This document shows, piece after piece, positions 8,874-18,502 of a stretch of 64,000 nucleotides of DNA. The stretch covers positions 333,001 through 397,000 of the forward strand of contig NZ_CANMNK010000001.1 of the NCBI RefSeq assembly GCF_947499265.1, read 5' to 3'. Under the pieces are notes generated by a model. The model saw nothing but the letters and a program-made list of their open reading frames with translations. It did not search any database and was not told where the DNA came from. Every line of letters starts with the position of its first letter. Position 1 is the stretch's first letter. The stretch comes from an uncultured Roseobacter sp. (GTDB lineage: Bacteria > Pseudomonadota > Alphaproteobacteria > Rhodobacterales > Rhodobacteraceae). The position numbers were made by a program, and so were the translations under genes.

Positions 8874-9602
8874 ATGACCCATCCGATCTATGCCATCGGC
8901 GACATCCACGGTCAGCTCGAAGAGTTGCACCGGGTTCTGAGCCTCATTGAGGCGGACGGCGGCCCGGATGCAGAAGTGGTATTTGTGGGCGATTACGTCG
9001 ACCGGGGCCCGGACAGCAAAGGCGTCCTGCAGTTCCTGATCGATGCACAGACCGCCGGGCGCAATTGGACGATGATCAAGGGCAATCATGATCGGTATCT
9101 GAGCCGCTTTCTGGACTATATGATCGTGCACGACCCGGCGACGCGCCCCGATCTTTTGTGGTTCAATCCCCGTCTGGGCGGGGACAAGACCATGGCCTCT
9201 TACGGCGTTGCCGCCGAAGATGGGGCACCGGTGGATGTGATCCAGGCGGCGGCTCTCGAAGCTGTGCCGCAAGCGCATCGTGATTTTCTGCAAAACCTGC
9301 CGCTGATGCATCAGGTGGGGGAGCTTTTGTTCGTGCATGCGGGCATCCGACCCAAGGTGCCATTGGACAAGCAGATCGAAGATGATCTTGTCTGGATCCG
9401 TCAAACCTTTCTGGAATACCGCAAATCGCACGGCCCACTGGTCGTGCACGGACACACGGCGCTGGAGCATCCCGAACATGCGGGCAATCGCGTGAACCTT
9501 GATGGCGGGGCGGGATATTTCCGCCCGCTCCACGCGGCTGTTTTCGAAGGGCGCGACTGCTGGTTGCTTTCAGATGCCGGTCGGGTGCCGTTGCGGCCAT
9601 AG
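8874..9602 (+). CDS. Calcineurin-like metallophosphatase (ApaH/PphA type)
   Basis: A 242-residue metallophosphoesterase. The full metal-binding signature is present: GDIHG (about 8-12), GDYVDRG (about 39-45), GNHDR (about 69-73) and a C-terminal VHGHT (about 191-195). This is the bacterial serine/threonine protein phosphatase / diadenosine tetraphosphatase type; sequence alone does not say which substrate. It overlaps the convergent membrane gene by about 33 bp at the 3' end. Confidence 0.88.
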   Translation: MTHPIYAIGDIHGQLEELHRVLSLIEADGGPDAEVVFVGDYVDRGPDSKGVLQFLIDAQTAGRNWTMIKGNHDRYLSRFLDYMIVHDPATRPDLLWFNPRLGGDKTMASYGVAAEDGAPVDVIQAAALEAVPQAHRDFLQNLPLMHQVGELLFVHAGIRPKVPLDKQIEDDLVWIRQTFLEYRKSHGPLVVHGHTALEHPEHAGNRVNLDGGAGYFRPLHAAVFEGRDCWLLSDAGRVPLRP

Positions 9603-9965
9603 CGCCGTCAGAGCCATGGCCCATCCCAATACACCCTGACCGTGGTGGCTCAGGTCATGACGGTCGGAAAATCCGATCAGCCGGATCAGATCGAAGGGCG
9701 TTGGGGGTGTGCCAATCACCGATTGCACGGGCAAGCCATCGAAAATCAACCGATAATACCAGTAGTAGATCTGTGGCGAGAGCCAGACAAAAAGCCAGAA
9801 TAGAACCAGGGCCATAAGACACCGCCATATCACAGCGCGCTGCCGACCGATCCGCCAATTCAGCGCCACCAGCACAAGGGCGAGGGTCGCCGACAAAACG
9901 CCGAGCCCGACCTGCCCGGCCAGTGTCAGGGTGAAGAAACTGTCTTGCGCGTAGATGTCCGTTAT
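9570..9965 (-). CDS. Small integral membrane protein with apparent ATA start
   Basis: A frame of 131 codons reading [15 protein letters not shown]..., with at least two long hydrophobic segments (about 9-32 and 44-63) and a polar tail. The first recognised start codon in this frame is a TTG at 9896, which would cut through the first hydrophobic helix. The protein-like reading extends back to an ATA at 9963-9965 that overlaps the tdh stop (GGATAACG). A normal ATGA overlap here would differ by one base. It is the last gene of the XRE-kbl-tdh unit. No family recognised. Confidence 0.6.
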   Translation of the reverse strand: MTDIYAQDSFFTLTLAGQVGLGVLSATLALVLVALNWRIGRQRAVIWRCLMALVLFWLFVWLSPQIYYWYYRLIFDGLPVQSVIGTPPTPFDLIRLIGFSDRHDLSHHGQGVLGWAMALTALWPQRHPTGI

Positions 9966-11002
9966 CCTGTCCAGTCCAGTACGACCTTGCCCGATCCACC
10001 CGATTTCATCGCGGCAAACCCGGCCTCAAAGTCATCGACCGCAAAGCGGTGGGTGATGACGCGGCTTACGTCCAGCCCGTTCTGCAACATCGCGATCATC
10101 TTGTACCAGGTCTCGAAGATTTCGCGCCCGTAGACCCCTTTGATGGTGATCGCCTTGAAGACGATGCGACTCCAATCCACCGGGCTCTTGCCGGGTGGGA
10201 TGCCGAGCATGGCGATGCGGCCCCCCATGGTCATGACCTCGACCATCTGATCCAAAGCGTGCTGATTTCCGGACATTTCCAGACCGACATCGAACCCCTG
10301 TTTCATCTTCAGATCAGCGATTGTTTCGACCAAGTCCGCCTCTGCCACGTTCACCGGCACCACATCCGTCACACGCGCGGCCAGGTCCAGACGCGCGGGA
10401 TTGATATCGGTGATCACCACATGCCGCGCGCCCACATGGCGTGCCACGGCGGCGGCCATGATGCCAATGGGCCCGGCACCGGTGATCAACACATCCTCGC
10501 CCACCAGATCAAAGCTGAGCGCAGTATGCACCGCATTGCCGAGCGGATCGAGGATCGCGCCGATGTCATCCGATATCTCATCTGGCAGGGGCACCACATT
10601 GAAGGCCGGCAGCTTGAGATATTGTGCAAACGCCCCCTGCTCGTTCACGCCAATCCCACGCGTGGCGGGATCGAGGTGGAACTTACCCGCGCGGCTTTGA
10701 CGCGAGGTTTTGCCGATCAGATGACCCTCGCCGGAGCAGCGCTGACCAATTGTCAAATCCTCAACGTTAGAGCCGATTTCAACGATCTCACCGGCAAATT
10801 CATGGCCGGTGATCATCGGCACCGGCACGGTTTGCGAGGCCCAATCGTCCCAATTCCAGATGTGAATGTCGGTGCCACAGATGCCGGTCTTGTTGATCCG
10901 GATCAACACGTCATCCGGGCCAATCTCCGGCACCGGCGCATGGGTCATCCACAACCCCTCGCGGGCATGCAATTTCGACAGGGCTTTCATCTGGTTGGTC
11001 AT
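9962..11002 (-). CDS. tdh: L-threonine 3-dehydrogenase
   Basis: A 346-residue zinc-type alcohol dehydrogenase oxidising threonine to 2-amino-3-ketobutyrate. The catalytic-zinc motif is TGICGTDIH (C42) with GHEFAGE (H67, E68), and the NAD fold is [12 protein letters not shown]. Where E. coli Tdh has the four structural-zinc cysteines (C-X2-C-X2-C-X7-C) this protein has G97, S100, S103 and D111, so the structural zinc site is lost. Its ATG overlaps the kbl stop as ATGA. Confidence 0.95.
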   Translation of the reverse strand: MTNQMKALSKLHAREGLWMTHAPVPEIGPDDVLIRINKTGICGTDIHIWNWDDWASQTVPVPMITGHEFAGEIVEIGSNVEDLTIGQRCSGEGHLIGKTSRQSRAGKFHLDPATRGIGVNEQGAFAQYLKLPAFNVVPLPDEISDDIGAILDPLGNAVHTALSFDLVGEDVLITGAGPIGIMAAAVARHVGARHVVITDINPARLDLAARVTDVVPVNVAEADLVETIADLKMKQGFDVGLEMSGNQHALDQMVEVMTMGGRIAMLGIPPGKSPVDWSRIVFKAITIKGVYGREIFETWYKMIAMLQNGLDVSRVITHRFAVDDFEAGFAAMKSGGSGKVVLDWTG

Positions 11003-12186
11003 GTGATTACCCCGCAGACCTTGCCTGCGACCTCAAAGGCGCGCAGCGCACGATCCAGTTCGTCGCGGGTGAGGGCCGCGTTCATCTGTGTGCGGATGCG
11101 GGCCTGGCCGCGCGGCACCACGGGGAAGAAAAAGCCCGAAACAAAGACACCTTCGTCAAATAGCTTTGCGGCCATATCCTGCGCCAATTGCGCCTCACCC
11201 AGCATGACCGGGATGATCGGATGCTCGCCGGGCAAAAGCTTGAACCCCAGTTTTTCCAACCCCGTGCGCCAGTATCTTGCATTCTCAAACAGACGATCGC
11301 GGAGCGCATCTCCCTGTTCCACCAGCTCCAGCGCTTTGATTCCGGCGGCCACAATCGAGGGCGGCAGCGAGTTGGAAAAAAGATAGGGCCGCGCGCGCTG
11401 GCGCAAAAGGTCGATGATCGGCTGCGGCCCGGCGATGTAGCCGCCGATGGCGCCGCCCAGAGCCTTGCCCAATGTCCCGGTCAGAATGTCCACATCCACC
11501 CCAGCATGTGCAGGTGTGCCGGCGCCCTTCGGCCCCATGAATCCGGTGGCATGGCAATCATCAACCATGACCATCGCGTCATATTTTTCCGCAAGCGCTT
11601 TGATCTCCGGCAGTTTCGCCAGATAGCCGTCCATGCTGAACACACCATCGGTCGCGATCAGGATGAACCGCGCACCTTCCTCGCGCGCCAGCTTCAATTG
11701 TCCTTCCAGATCGGTCATGTCGGAATTGGCGTAACGGTATCTTTTGGCCTTACAGAGCCTGATACCGTCAATGATCGACGCGTGGTTCAAGGCGTCGGAC
11801 ACAACCGCGTCTTCCGGCCCCAGCAGCGGCTCGAACAACCCGCCATTGGCATCAAAGCAGGCGGCAAAGAGGATCGAATCGTCTTTGCTCAGAAATGCCG
11901 CCAGCTTTTGCTCTAGTTCCCGGTGAATATCCTGCGTGCCGCAGATGAACCGGACAGAGGCCATGCCGAACCCGCGCGGGTCCATGGCGGCTTTTGCAGC
12001 TTCGATCAGGTCAGGATGATCCGCCAGGCCGAGGTAGTTATTGGCACAGAGGTTGATCACCTCCCGCTTGCCCACCGAAATCTGGCCACCCTGTGGCGAG
12101 GTGATCATGCGCTCGCGTTTCATCATCCCATCCGCCTCGATCTGCGCGAGGGTTTCGGTGATGTGATCGAGATAGGCCTGCGTCAT
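10999..12186 (-). CDS. kbl: Glycine C-acetyltransferase (2-amino-3-ketobutyrate CoA ligase)
   Basis: A 395-residue PLP-dependent alpha-oxoamine synthase. It cleaves 2-amino-3-ketobutyrate with CoA to glycine and acetyl-CoA, completing the Tdh pathway. The PLP lysine lies in [14 protein letters not shown]. The aspartate/histidine pair is [13 protein letters not shown]. The ATG at 12186 is preceded by GGGAG; a longer frame to 12213 has no good binding site. It is first in the kbl-tdh pair and follows an XRE-cupin regulator by 98 bp. Confidence 0.96.
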   Translation of the reverse strand: MTQAYLDHITETLAQIEADGMMKRERMITSPQGGQISVGKREVINLCANNYLGLADHPDLIEAAKAAMDPRGFGMASVRFICGTQDIHRELEQKLAAFLSKDDSILFAACFDANGGLFEPLLGPEDAVVSDALNHASIIDGIRLCKAKRYRYANSDMTDLEGQLKLAREEGARFILIATDGVFSMDGYLAKLPEIKALAEKYDAMVMVDDCHATGFMGPKGAGTPAHAGVDVDILTGTLGKALGGAIGGYIAGPQPIIDLLRQRARPYLFSNSLPPSIVAAGIKALELVEQGDALRDRLFENARYWRTGLEKLGFKLLPGEHPIIPVMLGEAQLAQDMAAKLFDEGVFVSGFFFPVVPRGQARIRTQMNAALTRDELDRALRAFEVAGKVCGVIT

Positions 12187-12229
12187 GATGCGACTCCCTT
12201 TTGCAGCTCGCATCTAACATGACGGATGG

Positions 12230-12269
12230 AAATCCGAAATAGGGGATTTATCACAATAGCGGAAATTGT
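12230..12269. promoter_or_regulatory. Dyad elements upstream of kbl-tdh (candidate operator)
   Basis: Between the XRE-cupin gene and kbl lie two dyads: AAATCC-N8-GGATTT (12230-12249) and ACAAT-N7-ATTGT (12253-12269). The 98-bp gap is the place where an autoregulator of this unit would bind. Assignment to the adjacent regulator is inference. Confidence 0.4.
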
Positions 12270-12284
12270 CCGATATCGTGGAAG

Positions 12285-12851
12285 TCAGGCGTCCTGTACG
12301 ACCAGAAAGGCACGTGTTTCCCCCCCGGCAGCGGTGATCCGGTGCGGAACATCGGCCGCGTAGCGCGCGGTGTCGCCCGCGTTCAGGCTGCTCGACACCT
12401 CGCCACTGGTCACGGTGAGGCTGCCGGAAATGACCGTGAGATGCTCTCGCGCGCCCCGGGTATGCGGCTGGCTATCCAGCACGCCACCCGGCGCGATGGT
12501 CAGTTCGTAGACCTCATGTTTTCCAGCGTCTTCGGGCGGTGAAAGGATCCGGATACGGCATCCAGAGCCCAGATTGTCGATGGTCGGCACCTGTGCCGCG
12601 CGCAGGGTTTCGATCTGCGGCGCGACAGGCGCGCTGTCCAACAAACCCGCGAAATCGACCTGCAAAGCGCGGGTCAGATTCCACAGGGTTGCAATGGTCG
12701 GGCTGCTTTCACCGCGTTCGATCTGGCTGACCATGGAACGGGAAACGCCGGACAGTTTGGCCACGGCATCGAGCGACAGGCCTTGCGTGCGGCGCGCCTC
12801 TTTCAGACGGGCGGGCAGCTGGGTCAGAATGGCGTTATCTCTATCCGTCAT
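12285..12851 (-). CDS. XRE-family regulator with C-terminal cupin domain
   Basis: A 188-residue protein. Residues about 10-65 form a Cro/C1 helix-turn-helix (LSLDAVAKLSGVSRSMVSQIERGESSPTIATL is the diagnostic region). Residues about 110-185 form a cupin (PGGVLDSQPHTRGAREHLTV, then PHRITAAG). This class often controls amino acid or polyamine metabolism with a small ligand in the cupin. It is codirectional with kbl-tdh, so it probably regulates threonine/glycine catabolism. The ATG at 12851 starts the conserved region. Confidence 0.88.
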   Translation of the reverse strand: MTDRDNAILTQLPARLKEARRTQGLSLDAVAKLSGVSRSMVSQIERGESSPTIATLWNLTRALQVDFAGLLDSAPVAPQIETLRAAQVPTIDNLGSGCRIRILSPPEDAGKHEVYELTIAPGGVLDSQPHTRGAREHLTVISGSLTVTSGEVSSSLNAGDTARYAADVPHRITAAGGETRAFLVVQDA

Positions 12852-12974
12852 GTCGGAGGTTTCGCCGATATGCAGGATTCTGTCAACGGCGCACAAGCGC
12901 TGACGGGACGTCGTTGCTGACAGTCCCACATTGGGTCAACATAGTCCCATTGAAACACATCAAGGGAGATCGCC

Positions 12975-14153
12975 ATGACACAAGAGATCGTCATTCTGGA
13001 CGGTGCGCGCACCGCAATTGGAACCTTTGGCGGATCCCTCGCCGCGACGTCGCCGATTGAGTTGGGGACCACTGCCGCCAAGGCCGCGTTGGAGCGGTCG
13101 GGCGTCGAAGGTGGTCAGATCGGGCATGTGGCCTTTGGCCATGTGATCAACACCGAGCCGCGTGACATGTACCTCAGCCGCGTCGCCGCGATGCAAGCGG
13201 GCGTGCCCGACAGCGTGCCAGCGATGAACGTCAACCGGCTTTGCGGGTCCGGCGTGCAGGCGATTGTATCGGTGGTGCAATCGCTGATGTTGGGTGACGC
13301 CGAGTTCGGTCTGGCGGGGGGTGCCGAGAACATGTCGCGCTCCCCCTTCATCGTGCCGGATCAACGCTGGGGTGCAAAGATGGGCGATATCCGCACGTTG
13401 GACATGATGCTGGGCGCGTTGAACTGCCCCTTTGGCACCGGACACATGGGCGTGACGGCGGAAAATGTGGCGCGTGAGCACGACATAACGCGTGCGGATC
13501 AGGATGCCTTTGCACTGCAAAGCCAGCAGCGCGCGGCAGCGGCGATTGAGGCGGGCCACTTTGCCAGCCAGATCGTGCCCGTCGACGTGCGGGTGAAGCG
13601 CGATACGGTCGCCTTTGCCACCGATGAACACCCCAAAGCCACGACGCAGGAAGCGCTGTCGGGATTGCGGCCCGTGTTCCAGAAAGACGGGAGCGTCACG
13701 GCGGGCAACGCCAGCGGTATCAACGACGGTGCGGGTGCGGTCGTGTTAGCGACGGCAGAAGCCGCCGAAAAGGCGGGGCTGAAACCGAAAGCGCGCATTC
13801 TGGGGTACGCCCATGCGGGCGTGCGGCCGGAGGTCATGGGCATCGGGCCGGTGCCCGCGGTCGAAAACCTCTTGGCGCGCACGGGGCTCAGCGCCAGTGA
13901 TTTTGACGTGATCGAGAGCAATGAAGCCTTTGCCGCGCAGGCACTGGCCGTCAGCAAATCGCTTGGGTTCGACCCCGCGAAGGTCAATCCGAACGGTGGC
14001 GCGATTGCTCTGGGACACCCGGTGGGCGCGACCGGGGCGATCATCACGGTCAAGGCTCTCTACGAGCTTGAACGGATCCAGGGGTCCAAAGCGCTGATCA
14101 CCATGTGCATCGGTGGCGGGCAGGGTATCGCGCTGGCCATCGAGCGGCTGTGA
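12975..14153 (+). CDS. Acetyl-CoA acetyltransferase (thiolase)
   Basis: A 392-residue thiolase II. The acyl-accepting Cys is C90 in NRLCGSGVQ. The C-terminal catalytic motifs are GGAIALGHPVGATGA (His) and CIGGGQGIA (Cys). It condenses or cleaves acetoacetyl-CoA, serving PHB synthesis or beta-oxidation. No phaB or phaC is nearby, so the pathway is not settled. It is monocistronic and ends at 14153, with the convergent ubiB stop at the very next base. Confidence 0.93.
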   Translation: MTQEIVILDGARTAIGTFGGSLAATSPIELGTTAAKAALERSGVEGGQIGHVAFGHVINTEPRDMYLSRVAAMQAGVPDSVPAMNVNRLCGSGVQAIVSVVQSLMLGDAEFGLAGGAENMSRSPFIVPDQRWGAKMGDIRTLDMMLGALNCPFGTGHMGVTAENVAREHDITRADQDAFALQSQQRAAAAIEAGHFASQIVPVDVRVKRDTVAFATDEHPKATTQEALSGLRPVFQKDGSVTAGNASGINDGAGAVVLATAEAAEKAGLKPKARILGYAHAGVRPEVMGIGPVPAVENLLARTGLSASDFDVIESNEAFAAQALAVSKSLGFDPAKVNPNGGAIALGHPVGATGAIITVKALYELERIQGSKALITMCIGGGQGIALAIERL

Positions 14154-15701
14154 TCAGTCAAACATCAGAGTGACCAGCACCAGAAAGGCGCCGCCACCTA
14201 CCCCGATGGAGATGCCGAGGATCACGGCAAGAAACACCCGTTCCAGCAATCCACGCGGGGCGGGTGTCGCCGCTTCGGTGCTCTGCTTGACCAGGGCCGC
14301 TTCAACCATGCCCGGCAGACGCGGGCCAAAGCGGGCAAAGACTTGAGCGGTCTTGGCCAGATCGGTCAAAACGGCCTTGGGCCCGATGGATTTGGAGATG
14401 TAGTCGGTGACAATCGGGCTGGCGACCTGCCAGATGTTGATCTGCGGGTTCAGTGACCGCGCGACGCCTTCGACGACCACCATGGTACGTTGCAGCAGGA
14501 TCAGTTCGGTGCGGGTCTCCATGCCAAACCGCTCTGTGACTTCAAAGAGATAGTTCAGCAAGCGCCCCATCGAGATGTGATTGGCATCCATGCCGAAAAT
14601 CGGTTCCCCCACGGCGCGCAGGGCACGGGCAAATTCATCCACATCCTTGTCGGCGGGCACGTAACCAGCCTCGAAATGCACCTCGGCGACACGTTTGTAA
14701 TCCTTGCGGATGAAGCCAAAGAGGATCTCCGCATAAACCCGGCGGGTGTATTCATCAATGTGCCCCATGATCCCGAAATCATAGGCGATGATGTCGCCGT
14801 TGGGCGCGACTTTCAGGTTGCCCTGGTGCATATCAGCGTGAAAATACCCGTCGCGCAGGGCATGGCTGAGGAACAGCTGCAAGACCCGCTCGCTGAGCGC
14901 CACACGGTTATGGCCCGCGGCATCCAGGGCTGCGTTGTCGCCCATCGGCGCGCCATCAGCCCATTCCAGCGTCATCACCCGGCGGGCGGAATATTCCCAT
15001 TTGATCAGCGGCAGATCAAAGCCATCGTCGTTCTTGGTGTTGGCGGCGAATTCCGATGCGGCCGAGGATTCCAGCCGCAGGTCCAATTCACCGCGCACCA
15101 CCCCGTCGAAATGTTCGATCACCTCCATCGGGCGCAATCGGCGGGAGCCGGGCGAAAAAATCTCCACCATGCGGGCGGCAAGATAGAAGGCATCGATGTC
15201 CTTGCGGAAGGCCTTTTCAATCTTCGGGCGCAGGACTTTGACCGCAACGGCTTCGTTGTTGGACGCGAGCGTGGCCTTGTGCACCTGAGCAATCGACGCG
15301 GCAGCCACCGGTTCGCTGAAATCGGAGAATATCTGATCGACCGGTTGGCCAAGTTCACGCTGCACTTCGGCTTTGGCCTCTTCCACAGAGAAGGGCGGCA
15401 GTTTGTCCTGCAGTACCCGGAGTTGGATCGCCAGTTCATCGCCCACCACGTCGGGCCGGGTCGAGAGAATCTGGCCAAACTTGATATAGGCCGGCCCCAG
15501 AGCGGTCAGCGCGCGGGTGGCGGGGGGCATGTTCGGATCCCCCGAGTAGCCCAGCCATTTGAACGGCAGACCCAGCGCGCGGGCCACAAACCGCAAGGCT
15601 GGCGGGGCTTCAAAGGCGTCGAGGACAACCTGCATCGCGCCGGTACGCTCCAGCGTGGCGCCGGTTCTGATCAACCGCCAGATATTGTGGGGTCCGCGCA
15701 T
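14154..15701 (-). CDS. ubiB: Ubiquinone biosynthesis kinase-like protein UbiB
   Basis: A 515-residue ABC1/AarF/UbiB atypical kinase-like ATPase needed for ubiquinone synthesis. Diagnostic segments are LGPAYIKFGQILSTRPD (KxGQ motif, about 69-85), AAASIAQVHKA (Ala-rich loop), AVKVLRP, FHADMHQGNL and IAYDFGIMG. Two C-terminal hydrophobic segments end the protein (about 484-512). It lies 134 bp downstream of ubiE in the same direction, as in many alphaproteobacteria. Confidence 0.95.
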   Translation of the reverse strand: MRGPHNIWRLIRTGATLERTGAMQVVLDAFEAPPALRFVARALGLPFKWLGYSGDPNMPPATRALTALGPAYIKFGQILSTRPDVVGDELAIQLRVLQDKLPPFSVEEAKAEVQRELGQPVDQIFSDFSEPVAAASIAQVHKATLASNNEAVAVKVLRPKIEKAFRKDIDAFYLAARMVEIFSPGSRRLRPMEVIEHFDGVVRGELDLRLESSAASEFAANTKNDDGFDLPLIKWEYSARRVMTLEWADGAPMGDNAALDAAGHNRVALSERVLQLFLSHALRDGYFHADMHQGNLKVAPNGDIIAYDFGIMGHIDEYTRRVYAEILFGFIRKDYKRVAEVHFEAGYVPADKDVDEFARALRAVGEPIFGMDANHISMGRLLNYLFEVTERFGMETRTELILLQRTMVVVEGVARSLNPQINIWQVASPIVTDYISKSIGPKAVLTDLAKTAQVFARFGPRLPGMVEAALVKQSTEAATPAPRGLLERVFLAVILGISIGVGGGAFLVLVTLMFD

Positions 15702-15745
15702 GGATTATTCCTTCGCTTCGAATTGCTGGCGCAATCCGACCGGAT

Positions 15746-15812
15746 GGGGGCGCTGCCCCCCGCTGGGCCTTTGGCCCGCGTCCCCCGGGATATTTTGGGC
15801 CAGAAGAAGATC
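15746..15812. repeat. Rhodobacterales-type intergenic repeat between ubiE and ubiB
   Basis: This non-coding stretch contains GGGGG-CGCTG-CCCCC (15746-15760), then GGGCC-TTT-GGCCC (15765-15777), then a CCCCCGGGATATTTT core with GGCCAGAAGAAG. I recognise the GGATATTTT...GCCAgAAGAAG core as a common intergenic element of this order. A degenerate second copy lies before recF. Copy number in the genome was not computed. Confidence 0.5.
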
Positions 15813-15835
15813 GGGCGGCCTGCGGTTTTGTGCGA

Positions 15836-16588
15836 TCATAGTTTCCATCCGGAATGCAGCGCCGCGACACCCATCGTCAGGTTGCGATATTTTGCGTTCT
15901 CAAACCCGGCGTCCCGCACCATCTGCAGAAATGTCTCCTGGTCCGGGAAGTTCCGGATCGATTCCACGAGATACTGATAGCTGTCACGATCCCCGGCGAT
16001 CATCTGACCCATGTGCGGGATGACATTGAAGCTGTAGAGATCATAGGCTTTCTGCATCATCGGGTTTGGCAGTTGGCTGAATTCCAGCACCATCAACCGC
16101 CCACCGGGGCGCAGCACACGGTAGGCTTCGTTCAAGGCCTCCTGCGGGCGGGTTACATTCCGAATGCCGAAGCTGATGGTGTAGACATCAAAGGTATTGT
16201 CGTCGAAGGGCAACGCCATGGCGTCGCCCACCACCCAGTCGAGGCTGTCATCCATCTGTTCGGCTTCTGCGCGCTTGCGGCCTTCGATCAGCATCGGTTC
16301 GGTCAGGTCCAGCACGGTTGCGTGACCGGCGCCTGCGCGTTTGAGAAAGCGAAAAGAAATGTCGCCCGTGCCCCCCGCCACATCGAGCAGTTTCTGTCCC
16401 GGACGCGGCGCCAGCCAATCCATCATCGCGTCTTTCCACAAGCGGTGAATGCCACCCGACATCACATCATTCATGATGTCGTATTTGCTGGCCACGGAGC
16501 TGAAAACCCCTTGCACGCGCCCAGCCTTTTCGCCTTCCGGCACGGTTTCAAACCCGAAATGGGTGGTTTTGTCGCTGTGATCGGTCAT
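15836..16588 (-). CDS. ubiE: Ubiquinone/menaquinone C-methyltransferase UbiE
   Basis: A 250-residue class I SAM methyltransferase acting on the demethoxy-quinol ring. The signature regions are [18 protein letters not shown] near the N-terminus, the SAM loop [13 protein letters not shown] and the UbiE signature [13 protein letters not shown]. The C-terminus reads [12 protein letters not shown], a common UbiE ending. A longer frame to 16645 exists, but the ATG at 16588 fits homologs. It is divergent from mutM and leads the ubiE-ubiB unit. Confidence 0.96.
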   Translation of the reverse strand: MTDHSDKTTHFGFETVPEGEKAGRVQGVFSSVASKYDIMNDVMSGGIHRLWKDAMMDWLAPRPGQKLLDVAGGTGDISFRFLKRAGAGHATVLDLTEPMLIEGRKRAEAEQMDDSLDWVVGDAMALPFDDNTFDVYTISFGIRNVTRPQEALNEAYRVLRPGGRLMVLEFSQLPNPMMQKAYDLYSFNVIPHMGQMIAGDRDSYQYLVESIRNFPDQETFLQMVRDAGFENAKYRNLTMGVAALHSGWKL

Positions 16589-16675
16589 CGGCACTTGTGG
16601 TCCTTGCAGTTCGGACTTTGTTATAGGGCTCTGGGCCCCATGCACAATGCGGCCCTTTGGTCACAGGGGGCGCAT

Positions 16676-17527
16676 ATGCCGGAACTGCCAGAAGTCGAGA
16701 CGGTCAGGCGCGGATTGACGCCCGCGATGGAAGGTGTCGTGATTGCACAGGCCGACGTCAACCGCCCCGATCTGCGCTGGCCGTTTCCGCCGGGTATGGC
16801 CACACGGCTGACCGGGCAACGGGTGGAACGGCTCAGACGACGTTCCAAGTACATCCTTGCCGATCTGAGTTCGGGGGAAACGCTGCTGATCCATCTGGGC
16901 ATGTCAGGGCGGATGCTGGTCTCTGGCGATCCGCTTGGAACATTCCTGCATGACCACCCCGCGCCCGAAAAACATGACCACGTGGTGCTGCATATGGCGA
17001 ACGGTGCGCGGATCACCTTCAACGATCCGCGGCGTTTTGGCGCGATGGATATGATGGAAACAGCAACCGCCGACACCCACAAGCTGCTGAGCGTTCTTGG
17101 CCCGGAACCCCTGGGCAATGATTTTCACGCCGCACACCTCGTGTCGGCCCTCAAAGGCAGGATGACACCCATCAAATCGGCCCTGCTTGACCAGCGCATT
17201 GTTGCGGGTTTGGGCAATATCTACGTCTGCGAAACGTTATTCCGCGCAAAAATCAGACCAACGCAAAAAGCTGGCAAACTTTCCAAACCCAAGGTTGAAC
17301 GCCTGGTTCCGATCATCCGCGACGTGCTGTCGGAGGCGATTGAGGCAGGCGGTTCATCGCTGCGGGATTTCCGGCAAGCCGATGGAGAGCTTGGATATTT
17401 CCAGCATACCTTTGACGTCTACGGGCGGGAGGGCGCCCCCTGCCGGACCCCCGATTGCCCCGGCGTCATCAGGCGAATCGTTCAATCCGGACGCTCATCC
17501 TTCTACTGCGCGCAATGCCAAAGATAG
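16676..17527 (+). CDS. mutM: Formamidopyrimidine-DNA glycosylase (Fpg)
   Basis: A 283-residue base-excision repair enzyme removing 8-oxoguanine and FapyG with AP-lyase activity. The catalytic N-terminal Pro and Glu are in [14 protein letters not shown]. The helix-two-turns-helix DNA-binding part is [18 protein letters not shown]. The C-terminal zinc finger is [12 protein letters not shown]...FYCAQCQR. The frame is open far upstream because of the ubiE shadow, but the protein must begin at the Pro-2 site. It is divergent from ubiE. Confidence 0.97.
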   Translation: MPELPEVETVRRGLTPAMEGVVIAQADVNRPDLRWPFPPGMATRLTGQRVERLRRRSKYILADLSSGETLLIHLGMSGRMLVSGDPLGTFLHDHPAPEKHDHVVLHMANGARITFNDPRRFGAMDMMETATADTHKLLSVLGPEPLGNDFHAAHLVSALKGRMTPIKSALLDQRIVAGLGNIYVCETLFRAKIRPTQKAGKLSKPKVERLVPIIRDVLSEAIEAGGSSLRDFRQADGELGYFQHTFDVYGREGAPCRTPDCPGVIRRIVQSGRSSFYCAQCQR

Positions 17528-17591
17528 CTTGAACCCCGCAAACTGCGTGTTACAGACTCGGAGTTCCAGACAACAACCGAGAGCTTCTTTA

Positions 17592-18368
17592 ATGGCCTAT
17601 GAAACGATCATCGTTGATGTAGAGAACCATGTGGCGCAGATCACGCTGAACCGGCCCGACGCCCTGAACGCCCTGAATGATCAGTTGATGAGCGAGCTTG
17701 CGGATGCACTCGGCAGCGCGCAGGCGAACGACAAGGTGCGCTGCATCATCATCACCGGATCGGAGAAGGCCTTTGCCGCCGGTGCGGACATCGCGATGAT
17801 GAAGGACAAGACATTTGTCGAAGCATTCTCCGGCGATCTCTTCACGCCGGAAACCGATCAGATCATGCGGGTGCGCAAGCCGATCATCGCCGCGGTTTCT
17901 GGCTATGCGCTGGGGGGCGGCTGCGAATTGGCCATGATGTGCGATTTCATCATCTGCTCTGACACCGCGAAATTCGGCCAGCCGGAAATCAATCTGGGTG
18001 TGGTTGCGGGCATCGGCGGCACGCAGCGCCTGACCAGGATTGTCGGCAAATCCAAGGCCATGGATATGAACCTGACGGGCCGTTTCATGGACGCAGAAGA
18101 AGCCGAGCGCTCCGGTTTGGCGTCCAGAGTTGTGCCGTGCAAAAAGCTGCTGGACGAGGCGCAGGGTGCCGCCCAGAAGATCGCCGAGAAATCCATGATT
18201 TCTGTGATGGTGGTCAAGGAGGCGGTGAACCGCGCCTACGAGGTGCCGCTGCGGGAAGGGCTGCTGTTTGAACGGCGCATGTTCCACTCGCTTTTTGCCA
18301 CCGAAGACCAGTCCGAAGGCATGTCCGCCTTTCTGGAAAAGCGCGAGGCACAGTTCCGCGACAGGTAA
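17592..18368 (+). CDS. Enoyl-CoA hydratase
   Basis: A 258-residue crotonase. The oxyanion-hole region is [10 protein letters not shown] (about 57-66). The two catalytic glutamates are present in [11 protein letters not shown] and [11 protein letters not shown], so it is a genuine hydratase, unlike the two other crotonases in the window. The C-terminal [22 protein letters not shown] is typical of short-chain enoyl-CoA hydratases used in fatty acid and butanoate metabolism. It starts 64 bp after mutM and may share its transcript. Confidence 0.92.
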   Translation: MAYETIIVDVENHVAQITLNRPDALNALNDQLMSELADALGSAQANDKVRCIIITGSEKAFAAGADIAMMKDKTFVEAFSGDLFTPETDQIMRVRKPIIAAVSGYALGGGCELAMMCDFIICSDTAKFGQPEINLGVVAGIGGTQRLTRIVGKSKAMDMNLTGRFMDAEEAERSGLASRVVPCKKLLDEAQGAAQKIAEKSMISVMVVKEAVNRAYEVPLREGLLFERRMFHSLFATEDQSEGMSAFLEKREAQFRDR

Positions 18369-18502
18369 TCAACTGCCCTAATACTGACCAATCGGGTGGC
18401 GGATCTGCGCGCTGATGGCACGGATTTCACGACATTTGCGTTGCTTATTTTCAGCTTCAGGTATAAGTACTCTACCCTAAGTTGCGGTTGCGAGAGAAGC
18501 CG

